Below are positions 38,647 to 49,135 of a stretch of DNA of 64,000 nucleotides, one piece after another. This DNA is from Actinomycetota bacterium. GTDB taxonomy: Bacteria > Actinomycetota > Thermoleophilia > Miltoncostaeales > Miltoncostaeaceae. The notes below the pieces were generated by a model that saw nothing but the letters and a program-made list of their open reading frames with translations, was not told where the DNA came from and did no database searches. How positions within the stretch are numbered: position 1 is the stretch's first letter; the number at the start of each line of letters is the position of its first letter. The stretch spans positions 1 through 64,000 of the forward strand of contig CAUJCX010000003.1 in NCBI GenBank assembly GCA_963169235.1. Reading direction: 5' to 3'. Both the position numbers and the translations under genes were made by a program.

Positions 38647-39424
38647 GCGCATGAGCCTGCGGCGGCGCGTCACCCACATGCGGCTGATGCGCAAGCGGCG
38701 GGCGTCGGCCATGCCGCGCCAGGGGTCGCTGCGCTGGTCGTTCCAGTGGGCTTTCGAGGGCATCGTGTTCGCGCTGCGCACCCAGCGCAACATGCAGGTG
38801 CACGCGGGCCTCGGCGGCGTCATCATCCTGGCCGGCCTCGTCATCAACATCACGCGCTTCGAGATGATGGCCATCATCGGCGCCATCGCCCTGGTGCTCA
38901 TCTGCGAGATGATCAACACGGCCATCGAGGCGGCCATCGACGCCGTGGTGACCGACTACCACCCGCTGGTGAAGGTGGCGAAGGACGTCGCGGCCGGGGC
39001 GGTGCTGGTGGCGGCGGGCAACGCCGTGGCCGTCGCGTATCTGGTGTTCTACGACCACCTCACGACGCCACGCCGCGAGATCATCGACGGCATCCGCGAC
39101 ACGCCGGTGCTGCTGGTGGTGGCGGCGCTGATGCTGACGGTGCTGGCGGCGGTGGCGCTGAAGGCCATCACGCAGACCGGCACGTGGCTGCGGGGAGGCT
39201 GGCCGTCCGGCCACGCCGCGGCCGCGTTCTCGGCCTGGGCGGCGATCACGGTGATCACCGATCCGCTGCGGCACGCGGTGCTGGTGTCGATGCTGGCGTT
39301 CATGATGGCGCTGCTGGTGGCCCAGTCGCGCGTGGAGGGCGGCATCCATTCCGGCTTCGAGGTGTTCGGCGGCGCCCTGGTGGGCATCCTCGTGACCATC
39401 GTCGTGTTCCGGGTGCTGGGGTGA
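38636..39424 (+). CDS. diacylglycerol/undecaprenol kinase-PAP2 fusion
   Basis: This 262-residue membrane protein joins two enzymes. Residues about 30-150 are a DgkA-type kinase ([12 protein letters not shown] at 91-102, then [15 protein letters not shown]). The C-terminal half is a PAP2 phosphatase (PSGH in [10 protein letters not shown] and [13 protein letters not shown]). Kinase and phosphatase together would recycle undecaprenol and undecaprenyl phosphate for the cell wall. It starts inside ybeY and has about seven hydrophobic segments. The position before era matches many Gram-positive genomes. Confidence 0.88.
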   Translation: MGSKRMSLRRRVTHMRLMRKRRASAMPRQGSLRWSFQWAFEGIVFALRTQRNMQVHAGLGGVIILAGLVINITRFEMMAIIGAIALVLICEMINTAIEAAIDAVVTDYHPLVKVAKDVAAGAVLVAAGNAVAVAYLVFYDHLTTPRREIIDGIRDTPVLLVVAALMLTVLAAVALKAITQTGTWLRGGWPSGHAAAAFSAWAAITVITDPLRHAVLVSMLAFMMALLVAQSRVEGGIHSGFEVFGGALVGILVTIVVFRVLG

Positions 39425-39428
39425 CGCG

Positions 39429-40316
39429 GTGAGCGCGTACCGCAGCGGCATGGTGGCCCTGGCGGGGCGACCCAACGTCGGCAAATCCACGCTTGCCAAT
39501 GCGCTGTCCGGCGTCCACCTGGCGGCCGTCTCACCCCGCCCCCAGACCACGCGGCGGCGCATCGCGATGGCCGTGCACGGAGACGACTGGCAGGCCGTGC
39601 TGCTGGACATCCCGGGCTTCCAGACGCCCCGGGACGGCCTGACGCGCCGCATGCAGGCCACCGTCGACGACACGCTGGCCGACTGCGACGCGGCGGTGCT
39701 GATGCTGAACGCGGAGGAGGCGGTGGGCGGGGGCGACCGCTACATCGCCGAGCGCGTGGTCGCGTCGGGGCTGCCCGTGATCGTCGTCGTCAACAAGTGC
39801 GACGTCGGCGACCCGGGGGCGATCGCCCGGGCCGTCGCGCTGGCCGCCGAGATGGTGCCCCGGTTCCACGCGGTGCACCCGGTCAGCGCGCTCACCGGCG
39901 ACGGCCTGGAGGCGCTGAGGGCGTCGCTGCCCGAGGTGCTGCCCGAGGGGCCCGCCTACTTCCCGGAGGGCATCGTCACCGATCAGTCACCCGACGAGGT
40001 GGCGGCCGAGCTCATCCGCGAGCAGGCCCTGGTGCGGCTGCGCCAGGAGGTGCCGCACTCGCTGGCCGTGCAGGTGGACGACATCACGCCCACCCGGGGC
40101 GGAGGGGTGAGGGTGGAGGCCGTGATCCTGGTGGAGACCGAGTCCCAGAAGGGCATCGTGGTGGGCAAGGGCGGCGCGATGATCCGCGACATCGGCACGG
40201 CGGCGCGCAAGGCGCTGGCGGTCGCGTGGGGCTACGAGACGCACCTGGATCTGTTCGTCAAGGTCCGCCGGCGCTGGCGGGACGACGAGAGCATGCTGGA
40301 CCGCCTCGGGGTGTAG
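39429..40316 (+). CDS. era: GTPase Era
   Basis: This 295-residue GTPase assembles the 30S subunit. G1 is GRPNVGKS, followed by the effector PRPQTTRRR, G3 DIPGF and G4 NKCD. The C-terminal KH domain has VVGKGGAMIRDIGTAARKAL, which binds the 16S 3' end. GTG 39429 lies four bases after dgk-PAP2. It converges with the Ig-like gene with only ten bases between. Confidence 0.97.
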   Translation: MSAYRSGMVALAGRPNVGKSTLANALSGVHLAAVSPRPQTTRRRIAMAVHGDDWQAVLLDIPGFQTPRDGLTRRMQATVDDTLADCDAAVLMLNAEEAVGGGDRYIAERVVASGLPVIVVVNKCDVGDPGAIARAVALAAEMVPRFHAVHPVSALTGDGLEALRASLPEVLPEGPAYFPEGIVTDQSPDEVAAELIREQALVRLRQEVPHSLAVQVDDITPTRGGGVRVEAVILVETESQKGIVVGKGGAMIRDIGTAARKALAVAWGYETHLDLFVKVRRRWRDDESMLDRLGV

Positions 40317-40326
40317 CCGGCCCCCG

Positions 40327-41898
40327 TCAGCGCACGCGCACGGAGACGCGCTTCGTGACCCGGCTGAGCGCGCGCGTGCCGGCGTCGTACACGTCGACGC
40401 TCACGTACAGCGGCATGGTGCGCGCGCCGGCCGCCCGGTAGAGCGCCACCACCTTGCGGCCCTGGGGGGAGAGGGACACCCGCAGCCGCGCGGCGGTGCC
40501 CGGGGCCATGATGACGGTGCGGCGGCCCAGCGACACGGTGGCCGCGCGTCCCAGCGTCGCAGGCCTGCGGGCTGCGGACGTGGCGTTGGCGATCACGACC
40601 CACCGTTCGTCGATCGCCAGCTTCTCCATGCGCGCGCCGTCCGCGGCCGTCGGTGCCGACGGCGCGCCGCTGTCGGCGACGACGGTGGTCGTGCGCCCCT
40701 TCGCGTCCGCGGCCGCGACGCGACTGCGGCGCGCACGGCGGTCGTACGTGACCGTCGTCCGGGTGGCCCGCGCCATCAGCGGCCGGGCGGGGGTGTACGC
40801 GGTGATCGTGGCGATGCACTGCCCGGTGGGACCCGGAACGGTGGCGGGTGGGCTGCCGGGCGCGCACGCGGCGTCCGTGTCGAGGCCCGTGCCCCTCGCG
40901 GACGCGACCACGCGCAGCTGGAAGCCGTCCGCGCACGCGGCCAGCGGCGACACGGCGACCCGCGGCAGCACCGTGGGTTCTCCCCGGCGGTCGGCCGGCG
41001 GCCGCGCGATGCCGAGGTCGGCGGGCACCACGGCCTTGGCGGACGCGGTGGATGCCGCGGTGCCGATGCACGCGACGGGGGCGGTGCGGTGGCGTCCTGC
41101 GGCGGGGGCGAACGTCGCGTCGCCGGCATAGGACACGGTGACCGGGAACGCGGCACCCACGGCCGCGCCGAGCGCCCGGCGGTACTGCACTGTGCACGCC
41201 GCCATGCCGGGGGAGGACGGCACCGCCGCCAGCGCACACGCGGTGCCCTGAAGCGCCCCGTCCCCGGCGGTCCACGTGACGACGCCCGTGGGGGTGACGC
41301 CCGGCGCACCGGCCGCGCCGCCGGAGCGGGCGCTCACGGTGCACGGGGCGAAGGCGAACGGGTTGGCGGGGCGTTGGCAGACCACGCCGATGCCCACGGT
41401 GCGCGTGCCGGTGGTGGCGGGCGTCGCGGGGGTCACGGGGGTGGGCGCGCCCGCGGCGTCGGCGACCCGCTTGGCCGTCCACGTGCCCACGACGACGGCG
41501 GCGGTGTCCTTCACGTCGCCCGACATGGTGCTGGCGTCGCTCATCGTGCCCTCGTACGTGCGCAGGAGGGCACCGTCGACCTTCTCGGTCACGCTCACCT
41601 GCGTCACGCCCGACGGCGTCCACCCGGTCGCGCCCACCGCGAGGTTCTCGCCGTCGAGCGTTCCGGACCCGTCGACCTGATGCGCGTCGCCGGGCAGGCT
41701 GGTGGTCAGAAGCCACTGGTGCGGGGCGACGCCCGGGGCGGTCGACGTGATGCTCCACGTGCCCTTCAGCTCCCACAGCGGGCCGGGGAAATCACCCGGG
41801 TGGGCGCTGCCGAGGCCGGCGACCACCAACGCGAGCACCGTCGCGACGAGCCACGACCATGCCAGGCGGGGAGCGGTGGGGGTGCGGTGGTGGCGCAA
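40327..41898 (-). CDS. cell-surface Ig-like repeat protein (paralog B)
   Basis: This 523-residue exported protein has an N-terminal hydrophobic segment. It then has a lipocalin-like GTWSITSTAPGVAPHQW region, Ig-like modules (GVTPTGVVTWTAGDGALQGT through VSYAGDATFAP, as in Big_3-type repeats) and a basic C-terminal module ending RVTKRVSVRVR. I start it at TTG 41898: AAGGA lies six bases upstream, and the next codons (LRHHRTPTAPR) align with the ATG start of the tandem paralog. ATG 41952 is less likely. The function is probably extracellular; no family name is certain. Confidence 0.7.
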   Translation of the reverse strand: MRHHRTPTAPRLAWSWLVATVLALVVAGLGSAHPGDFPGPLWELKGTWSITSTAPGVAPHQWLLTTSLPGDAHQVDGSGTLDGENLAVGATGWTPSGVTQVSVTEKVDGALLRTYEGTMSDASTMSGDVKDTAAVVVGTWTAKRVADAAGAPTPVTPATPATTGTRTVGIGVVCQRPANPFAFAPCTVSARSGGAAGAPGVTPTGVVTWTAGDGALQGTACALAAVPSSPGMAACTVQYRRALGAAVGAAFPVTVSYAGDATFAPAAGRHRTAPVACIGTAASTASAKAVVPADLGIARPPADRRGEPTVLPRVAVSPLAACADGFQLRVVASARGTGLDTDAACAPGSPPATVPGPTGQCIATITAYTPARPLMARATRTTVTYDRRARRSRVAAADAKGRTTTVVADSGAPSAPTAADGARMEKLAIDERWVVIANATSAARRPATLGRAATVSLGRRTVIMAPGTAARLRVSLSPQGRKVVALYRAAGARTMPLYVSVDVYDAGTRALSRVTKRVSVRVR

Positions 41899-41953
41899 CG
41901 GCGTCCTTCGGGGTCGGGGCCCGCTGACGCGACGGTGCGACGTCAGGGGCATG

Positions 41954-41990
41954 CGCCTTCGGGATCCGCGCGGCGCGGATCCCGAAGGCG
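41954..41990. terminator. 16-bp perfect hairpin between tandem surface genes
   Basis: CGCCTTCGGGATCCGC (41954-41969) is an exact inverted copy of 41975-41990 with a five-base loop GCGGC. It follows the stop of the upstream minus-strand gene by eight bases, where a terminator is expected, but has no T-tract. Confidence 0.65.
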
Positions 41991-41998
41991 ACGGGCGA

Positions 41999-43624
41999 TC
42001 AGCGGACGCGCACCATGATGCGCTTGGTCACCCGCGTGACGGTCTTCGTCACAGGGTTGTACATGTCGACGGCCATGTACATGGGCATGGTCTTCCGCTT
42101 GGCCTTGCGGAAGAGCGCGATGACCTTGCGGCCCTGCGGCGACATCTTGATCTGCAGGCTCGCGGTGGTCCCCGGGGCCATGACGACGGTGCGGGCGCCC
42201 ATCGAGATGGTGGTGCGCCGCGGCAGCTTGGCGCGCCGCGGTGCGCGTGCCTGCGCCGTCTTGTTCACGATCTCGTACCACGGCCGCTGGTTGAGCTGCT
42301 TCTGCAGGCGCTGGTAGTCGCCGATCGCGGGCGGGTCGGGGCTGCCCGGGTTGATGATCGTCTGCGTCTTCTTGCCGGCGCTGTCGATGAACGTGTACGT
42401 GACCTTGCCGTTCTTGTCGTTCGTGATGATGCTCGTCGCCATCCGCACGATGGGGCCCGTCTCGACCCACGTGCTCACCTGCGTGATGCACGAGCCGGTG
42501 GACGCGACGGACGGCGTGGTGCCGGCGGCACTCGGGGCGCACGCGACCGTGGTGGTCAGCGCGCCATTGGCCACCGACGGGGTGGGCTGCGACGGCGTGC
42601 CGCCGCGGATCATGAATCCGTCGGCGCAGCTCTTGATCTGCGGGGACGCGGCCGCGGGCGCCGGCGTCACCACCGTCGGCTCGTTGCGCCCCACGACGGT
42701 GGACGGGGTGGGAAGGTCGATCGGAGCGATGGCCTTGGACGACTTCGACGCCGAGCCGGGGAAGCCCGACCCGATGCACGCCGCGATCACGATCTCGTGG
42801 CGCGCCTTGCCGGCCTCGAACGTGGTGTCACCGGGATAGCTTGCGGTGACCGGGAACGCGATGCCCGCCGGGATGTAGGCGGGGCGCTGGTACTCGATGC
42901 TGCAGCTCGCGACACCGGGCGACGACGGGGTGGCCACCAGGCGGCACTCCGTCCCGCGCAGCGAGCCCTGCTCGGCCGTCCACGTCACGACACCCGTCGG
43001 GGTGACGCGGGGAAGCGACGCGTTGGCGCCGTCCCCGACGCTCACGATGCACGGCATGGCCACGCTGGGGTCGTCCTTGCGGTGGCACACCACGCTGATG
43101 CCCACGGGGCGCGTGCCCGCGGTGACCGTCGGGGTGGAGGGCGTCGCCGGGGTGCTGGGCGTCGCCGGGGTGCCCGGAGTGGACGGGGTGCCCGGGGTGG
43201 TGCTGACGACGCGCGTGGCGGTCCAGGTTCCGATCGGGGTCCCGCTCTGGCGGAGGTCGCCGGACATGGTGTTCTCGGCCGTCATCGTGCCCTCGTAGCG
43301 ACGCGATGCACCGCCCGTGGCCGACTCGGTCACCGACACCTTCGTGGCACCCGACTCCAGCCACCCGTTCGAGACCAGGGTGAACGCGGTGCCGTCGATG
43401 GTCGACGTGCCGTCGACCCGGTACGTGTCCACCTGAGTGGTGAGCGTCCACTGGTGCGCCGCCACGCCGGGGGCGGTCGTCGTCACATCCCACGTGCCCT
43501 TGAGGGGCCACTGGGGACCGTCGGACTGGGCGGTCGCGATGCTCGCGGTGAGCAGCGCCATGACGAGCGCCAGGAGGAGCGGCCACCCCGGCCGCGGTGA
43601 CGTCCGGGAACGATGGTGTCGCAT
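41999..43624 (-). CDS. cell-surface Ig-like repeat protein (paralog A)
   Basis: This 541-residue paralog of the downstream gene starts with a signal sequence (WPLLLALVMALLTASIATAQ). It has the same order: a GTWDVTTTAPGVAAHQW module, a threonine/proline repeat (TPGTPSTPGTPATPSTP, about 150-172), Ig-like text (GVTPTGVVTWTAEQGSLRGT, ASYPGDTTFEAGKA) and a C-terminal SPQGRKVIALFRKA module ending RVTKRIMVRVR. ATG 43624 has AAGGA upstream. The pair arose by duplication. The role is unknown, probably in the cell envelope. Confidence 0.7.
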   Translation of the reverse strand: MRHHRSRTSPRPGWPLLLALVMALLTASIATAQSDGPQWPLKGTWDVTTTAPGVAAHQWTLTTQVDTYRVDGTSTIDGTAFTLVSNGWLESGATKVSVTESATGGASRRYEGTMTAENTMSGDLRQSGTPIGTWTATRVVSTTPGTPSTPGTPATPSTPATPSTPTVTAGTRPVGISVVCHRKDDPSVAMPCIVSVGDGANASLPRVTPTGVVTWTAEQGSLRGTECRLVATPSSPGVASCSIEYQRPAYIPAGIAFPVTASYPGDTTFEAGKARHEIVIAACIGSGFPGSASKSSKAIAPIDLPTPSTVVGRNEPTVVTPAPAAASPQIKSCADGFMIRGGTPSQPTPSVANGALTTTVACAPSAAGTTPSVASTGSCITQVSTWVETGPIVRMATSIITNDKNGKVTYTFIDSAGKKTQTIINPGSPDPPAIGDYQRLQKQLNQRPWYEIVNKTAQARAPRRAKLPRRTTISMGARTVVMAPGTTASLQIKMSPQGRKVIALFRKAKRKTMPMYMAVDMYNPVTKTVTRVTKRIMVRVR

Positions 43625-43734
43625 GGGTGTCCTTGTGGTCGCGCGGCGGGGGCCCGCGGAAGCTGGATGCGATCCCCCATCGGCAGCGCCCGGCCGGACT
43701 TGAGGGGGCGAACGCGAAAAACCGTGACGACGCG

Positions 43735-43763
43735 CGGCCGGGGTGTCGCGGCCGCCCCGGCCG
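43735..43763. repeat. 9-bp inverted repeat in a divergent spacer
   Basis: CGGCCGGGG (43735-43743) and CCCCGGCCG (43755-43763) are exact complements. They lie between the divergent surface-protein gene and the AMIN-like gene and could be an operator or simply GC-rich structure. Confidence 0.35.
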
Positions 43764-43805
43764 TTCGTCCACATGCGGGGTCTTTACGGCCACGCACCCC
43801 GGGCT

Positions 43806-43811
43806 TAGGAT
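43806..43811 (+). promoter_or_regulatory. -10 element of AMIN-like gene, leaderless
   Basis: TAGGAT ends seven bases before ATG 43819. There is no ribosome binding site. Confidence 0.55.
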
Positions 43812-43818
43812 CGGCGTC

Positions 43819-44274
43819 ATGCCCACCATCGCGCGCTCACTCGCCGTGTCCGCCGCCGTCGCCGCCATCGCCGCCGCGCCGGCCGCGGGCGCCACCATCC
43901 TCAAGGGCGTCGAGGCCCAGCGCGGCGCCGCGGCCGACCGCCTGGTGTTCACGTTCACGGGGCCGCTTCCCGCGAAGGTCCGCACCATGGCGGTCACGCG
44001 GGTGACGGCGGACGGCTCGGGCGCGCCCGTGCGGGTGCAGGGGCGCGCGTTCCGCATGGTGGTGTTCGCCATGGCGGACGCGCACGACGCGAACTGGAAG
44101 GCGTCGTGCGCGCCGCGCGTGCTGACGCCCACGCTCGACGTGCTGGTGCAGGCCAAGATGACGGGCGACTTCGAGGGCCAGGTGACGTACGGCGTCGGGC
44201 TCACCCGCCAGGTGACTCCCACCATCGTGCGCCGCCCGGCCTCGCGCCAGATCATCGTGCTGTTCCGCCGCTGA
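43819..44274 (+). CDS. secreted AMIN-like domain protein
   Basis: This 151-residue protein has a signal peptide (LAVSAAVAAIAAAPAAGA). A compact beta domain follows with ADRLVFTFTGPLPAKV, TRVTADGSGAPVRVQGRAFRMVVFAM and YGVGLTRQVTPTIVRRP. The DRLVFTF plus VRVQGRAF pattern resembles AMIN-like domains of actinobacterial lipoproteins, which are thought to bind cell-wall components. There is no lipobox. It is leaderless and divergent from the Ig-like pair. Confidence 0.6.
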   Translation: MPTIARSLAVSAAVAAIAAAPAAGATILKGVEAQRGAAADRLVFTFTGPLPAKVRTMAVTRVTADGSGAPVRVQGRAFRMVVFAMADAHDANWKASCAPRVLTPTLDVLVQAKMTGDFEGQVTYGVGLTRQVTPTIVRRPASRQIIVLFRR

Positions 44275-44400
44275 GCGGCGACGCCCCGCGGCGGGCGGGT
44301 GGGGGCGACTCGCCACCTGGGTGGCGTGTCCGCGCGCGCTCCTTCGCGCGAGCGTGGTGCCGAGCCGTCGCGCGTCGTCTCCGACGGGGCAGGAACGGCG

Positions 44401-45291
44401 ATGACCAACCGGATGGGAGACGCCCACATGCCCACGCGACGCACGGTGATGGCGGCAATCGGCGCGGCGGTGCTGTGCGCGTCGCCCGCTGCGGCCCAGG
44501 ACCCGGCACCGGGGTCGAGCCCCTTCGCGGTGTGGGTGGACACGGCGGTCGCGAAGAACCGCGACGTGACGATCGAGGTCACCAGCCACATGAAGGGCTG
44601 GACCGAGGGCGAGACCGGGTGGGACGGGGTGGCATCGACGCCGGGGAAGCTGGCCGTCGCGATCACCACCGACCCGGTGGGACCGTGCCCGGTGGACGCC
44701 GACGACTTCTCGTGGGCCGACGGGGTGGTCACGTTCGGCGACGCGGAGGCGAACGCGTGGGAGGACGTGCCGGCGGTGGGTGACGTGATGTGGCGGGACA
44801 CGTTCCGGCCCGGGCCGCGCACGCATGGCGGCTTCGGCGTCTGCGTCTTTCTGCAGGCGGAGCTTCCGGCGGTCGCCGATGCCGGCGGCAGCGCGCTCGC
44901 GCCCGCAGGGCTCTACACCGCGCGGGCACGCGCGGCGTACGTGGTTCCGCGGGTGGTGCGCCGGTCGCGCGTGGTCCGGCGTGCGCCGGCGCCGCGCCGG
45001 ACGTCGTGGCGCATCATGGCGATCCGGGCCGGGGTCCCGTCGTGGCCGCGCCGGTGCTACGCGACCATCGTCACCCAGCGCTCGCGCATCGACCCGCGGT
45101 GGGTGCGCATCGGCAACGACAACGAGAGGGCAGAGAGGATGGGATGCTCCTTCGCCGACGGGTGGGTGCTGGTACGCCGCGGGGGTGACGGGCGGTGGCG
45201 GTTGTGGTCACAGGGATCGGACCCCGCGCCGTGTTCGGTGGTCGGACGCCGCGTGGCGGCGGAGATCTTCGCCGGCTGGCCCTGCGACTGA
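44401..45291 (+). CDS. secreted hypothetical protein
   Basis: This 296-residue protein of unknown family has a signal peptide (TVMAAIGAAVLCASPAAAQ). The mature part contains DPVGPCPVDADDFSW, GGFGVCVFL, RRCYATIVTQ and a final GWPCD, so cysteines are spread for disulfides. A basic stretch (about 190-215, VVRRSRVVRRAPAPRR) precedes the C-terminal part. ATG 44401 has AGGA upstream; ATG 44428 with GGGAGA is equally possible and gives a tighter signal peptide. It ends 19 bases before the opposing fpg stop. Confidence 0.55.
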   Translation: MTNRMGDAHMPTRRTVMAAIGAAVLCASPAAAQDPAPGSSPFAVWVDTAVAKNRDVTIEVTSHMKGWTEGETGWDGVASTPGKLAVAITTDPVGPCPVDADDFSWADGVVTFGDAEANAWEDVPAVGDVMWRDTFRPGPRTHGGFGVCVFLQAELPAVADAGGSALAPAGLYTARARAAYVVPRVVRRSRVVRRAPAPRRTSWRIMAIRAGVPSWPRRCYATIVTQRSRIDPRWVRIGNDNERAERMGCSFADGWVLVRRGGDGRWRLWSQGSDPAPCSVVGRRVAAEIFAGWPCD

Positions 45292-45310
45292 TGGCCGTGG
45301 TGCCGGTGCC

Positions 45311-46159
45311 TCACCGCAGGAGGCGGTCCATGCGGCGGTCGCTGTAGCGCTTTCCGTCGGTCTGGCAGGCGGGGCAGTAGACCAGCTCGTAGTCGCGGAA
45401 CCCCACGCGGGCGAGAGCGGTGCCGCAGCGCAGGCACGGCTCGCCGTGGTGGCCGTGCACGGCGGTCACGCGGGTGTGCTTGTCGGGCAGGTCGGTGGTG
45501 ACGGTGCGCTCCTCGCGCTCCACGGCGTCCGCCAGCACCCGGTCGGCGGCGGTGGCCAGGCGCTGCCATGCGGCGTCGTCCAGCCGGTCGGTGCGGGCCA
45601 GGGGAGCGAGGCGGGCGGCCCACATGATCTCGCTGGCGTAGCACCGGCCCACCCCGGCGACCCGGCGGCCCTGGCGCAGCGCGGTGTGCAGCACGCCCGG
45701 GGGCTCGGTGAGCGCCCGCCGCCACCCGTCCGCCGTCAGCCCCAGCGGCTCGGGACCCAGGGCGGCCACGGCCGGGTCGTCCTCCGGGGGACCCTCCACC
45801 AGGCGCATCCACGCGCGGTGCGTGGTGGACAGCTCGCGTAGCCGCACCTCGCGGCCGTCGTCGAGCTCAAGGCCCGCGCACGCCCGCCGCGGAGGCCGCG
45901 AACCGGACGGCGGCGACGCGAGCCCCAGGCGCCCCGCCTGCATCAGGTGCGTCACCAGCGTCAGCCGCGGGCCCAGCCGCATGACGATCAGCTTGCCGCG
46001 CCGCTCCACGCCCTCCACCACCGCGCCCACGGCGGCGTCCAGCGGCACCGATCCCTGCACCGTGGCCGGGGAGTACGTGCGGGCGGCGACCACCCGGCGG
46101 CCCCGCAGGGCGGCGTCGAGGCCCCGGGCGAGCGCCTCCATCTCGGGCAGTTCAGGCAC
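45311..46159 (-). CDS. Fpg/Nei family DNA glycosylase
   Basis: This 282-residue base-excision glycosylase/AP lyase has the catalytic N-terminus PELPEME (proline nucleophile after Met removal, then glutamate) and K56 in RRGKLIV. The H2TH region contains [17 protein letters not shown], and the C-terminal zinc finger has two CxxC pairs (CLRCG and CPACQ). The usual asparagine of the GIGN turn in H2TH is arginine here, as in some actinobacterial paralogs. Therefore Fpg versus Nei specificity is open. It is divergent from the deoC-like operon. Confidence 0.88.
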   Translation of the reverse strand: MPELPEMEALARGLDAALRGRRVVAARTYSPATVQGSVPLDAAVGAVVEGVERRGKLIVMRLGPRLTLVTHLMQAGRLGLASPPSGSRPPRRACAGLELDDGREVRLRELSTTHRAWMRLVEGPPEDDPAVAALGPEPLGLTADGWRRALTEPPGVLHTALRQGRRVAGVGRCYASEIMWAARLAPLARTDRLDDAAWQRLATAADRVLADAVEREERTVTTDLPDKHTRVTAVHGHHGEPCLRCGTALARVGFRDYELVYCPACQTDGKRYSDRRMDRLLR

Positions 46160-46184
46160 CGGTCCGCACCCCGGAGGCCGTCGC

Positions 46185-46190
46185 TATACT
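46185..46190 (+). promoter_or_regulatory. -10 element of the deoC-like/his/trp operon
   Basis: TATACT ends seven bases before ATG 46198, the start of a 23-codon leader. The ten bases GCTATACTCG are identical to those at the leuS promoter (5703-5712 region). The reverse complement TATAGC could serve the divergent glycosylase gene. Confidence 0.6.
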
Positions 46191-46197
46191 CGCCCGG

Positions 46198-46269
46198 ATG
46201 CAGGCGAGAGCGAACGCGAAACACCGATACGGGACAGCGACGACGGGGCCCGGGTGTCGCGGGCGATGA
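46198..46269 (+). CDS. 23-residue leaderless leader ORF overlapping deoC-like start
   Basis: The frame ATG 46198 to TGA 46267-46269 encodes [20 protein letters not shown] followed by RGR. Its stop overlaps the ATG of the deoC-like gene (ATGA at 46266). The downstream gene has no ribosome binding site, so it probably depends on this leader. The peptide has no tryptophan or histidine run (one His), so classical attenuation of the his/trp genes is not indicated. Confidence 0.5.
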   Translation: MQARANAKHRYGTATTGPGCRGR

Positions 46270-46967
46270 GGGTCGAAGACCTCACGAAGACGCTCGACCA
46301 CCTGGTGCTCGCCCCCGCCGCCGGGATGGACGATGTGGGGCGCGCGTGCGACGACGCCACGCGGCTGCACGTCGCGTCGCTGGTCGCGCTGCCGTACATG
46401 GTGCCCGCCGTGGTCGACCGCCTGCGGGGCAGCGATGTGAAGACCTGCGCGGCCATCGGTTACCCGCTGGGAGGCGACACGCACGCCGTCAAGGTAGCGG
46501 CCGCCGAGCAGGCCGTGTCGGACGGGGCCGACGAGGTGGAGATCGTCATGAACGTCCCGGCCCTCGTGTCGGGCGAGTTCACGTTCGTGCGCGACGAGCT
46601 GCGCCGCATCATCCGCGCGGTGCAGTCGCAGGCCGTCAACAGCGCCAAGGGCAGCACGCTGGTGAAGGTGATCGTCGAGGCCCCGATGCTCGACGACAAG
46701 CTGTTGCGCCTGGCCTGCAAGATCGTGGCCGACGCGGGCGCCGACTTCGCCACCACGTGCACCGGATACGGCGGCGCCGCCACCACCCACGCCGTCGAGA
46801 TCATGCGCGACGCCCTGCCCGAGCAGGTGGCCGTGAAGGCGTCCGGCGGCGTCAAGACGTTCGCGGAGGTGGACGCGCTCATCTCGGCCGGCGCCGCCCG
46901 CGTGGGCACGTCGGTGACCCCCGCGGTCGTCGACGAGCTGGTGGCGTTGAACAACGCGACCACATGA
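46266..46967 (+). CDS. DeoC-like aldolase, Schiff-base lysine missing
   Basis: This 233-residue TIM-barrel protein is clearly related to deoxyribose-phosphate aldolase ([37 protein letters not shown]). DeoC forms a Schiff base through a lysine in GADFIKTSTG, but here the segment reads [10 protein letters not shown] with threonine (T164) in its place. The catalytic aspartate after the DEV segment is E. K191 in VKASGGV remains. It may be inactive on deoxyribose phosphate or have a different reaction. It is the first gene of an operon with hisIE and trpEGDC and overlaps hisIE by ATGA. Confidence 0.8.
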   Translation: MRVEDLTKTLDHLVLAPAAGMDDVGRACDDATRLHVASLVALPYMVPAVVDRLRGSDVKTCAAIGYPLGGDTHAVKVAAAEQAVSDGADEVEIVMNVPALVSGEFTFVRDELRRIIRAVQSQAVNSAKGSTLVKVIVEAPMLDDKLLRLACKIVADAGADFATTCTGYGGAATTHAVEIMRDALPEQVAVKASGGVKTFAEVDALISAGAARVGTSVTPAVVDELVALNNATT

Positions 46968-47610
46968 CCCAGGCCGCCGATCTGGACGTCGTACAGTTTG
47001 ATGACGCGGGGCTCGTGCCCGCCGTGGTGCAGGACGCCACCAGCGGCGAGGTGCTGATGATGGCGTATATGAACCGTGCGTCCCTCGAGCGCACGCTCGC
47101 GACGGGGCAGACGTGGTTCTGGAGCCGCTCGCGCGGTGAACTGTGGAACAAGGGCGCCACCAGCGGGCACACCCAGGCCGTGCGCGGGGTGTTCGCCGAC
47201 TGCGACGGCGACACGCTGCTGGTGGTGGTCGACCAGACCGGAGCGGCCTGCCACACGGGCGAGCGCACGTGCTTCTTCCGCCGCCTCGGCGACGGTGAGG
47301 AGCCGACGTTCGCGGCGCTCGCGTCGCTGGTGCGCGTCGTGGCGCAGCGGGCCGAGGACGCCGACCCCGAGTCGTCGTACACCGCCCGCCTGCTGGCCAA
47401 GGGCGTCGACACCGTCTGCAAGAAGGTGGGCGAGGAGGCCACCGAGGTGGTGCTGGCCACGAAGGGCCGCGAGCACGGCCAGGTGGTGTACGAGAGCGCC
47501 GACCTGCTGTACCACCTGGTGGTGCTGTGGCAGCACGCCGGGGTGGGCATCGACGAGGTGATGGCGGAGTTGGCGTCGCGGCACCGTCCCGCCCCGCCCT
47601 CCGGCGCGGC

Positions 47611-47614
<4 letters not shown>
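46964..47614 (+). CDS. hisIE: bifunctional HisI-HisE
   Basis: This 216-residue protein performs two steps of histidine synthesis. The N-terminal phosphoribosyl-AMP cyclohydrolase ([20 protein letters not shown], with zinc cysteines in [24 protein letters not shown]) is followed by phosphoribosyl-ATP pyrophosphatase ([20 protein letters not shown]). Fused HisIE is common elsewhere, whereas many actinobacteria keep them separate. It overlaps both neighbours and places a histidine gene directly before trpE. Confidence 0.95.
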
Positions 47615-49131
<1,517 letters not shown>

Positions 49132-49135
49132 TGCC

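Noticed and set aside
43130-43200. CRISPR-like or tandem DNA repeat
   Set aside because: The repeat is the coding sequence of a Thr/Pro-rich linker in a surface protein. Spacing and content do not fit a CRISPR array.
46198-46269. Classical Trp or His attenuator leader peptide
   Set aside because: The 23-codon leader has no Trp codon and only one His codon, and no terminator/antiterminator pair follows.
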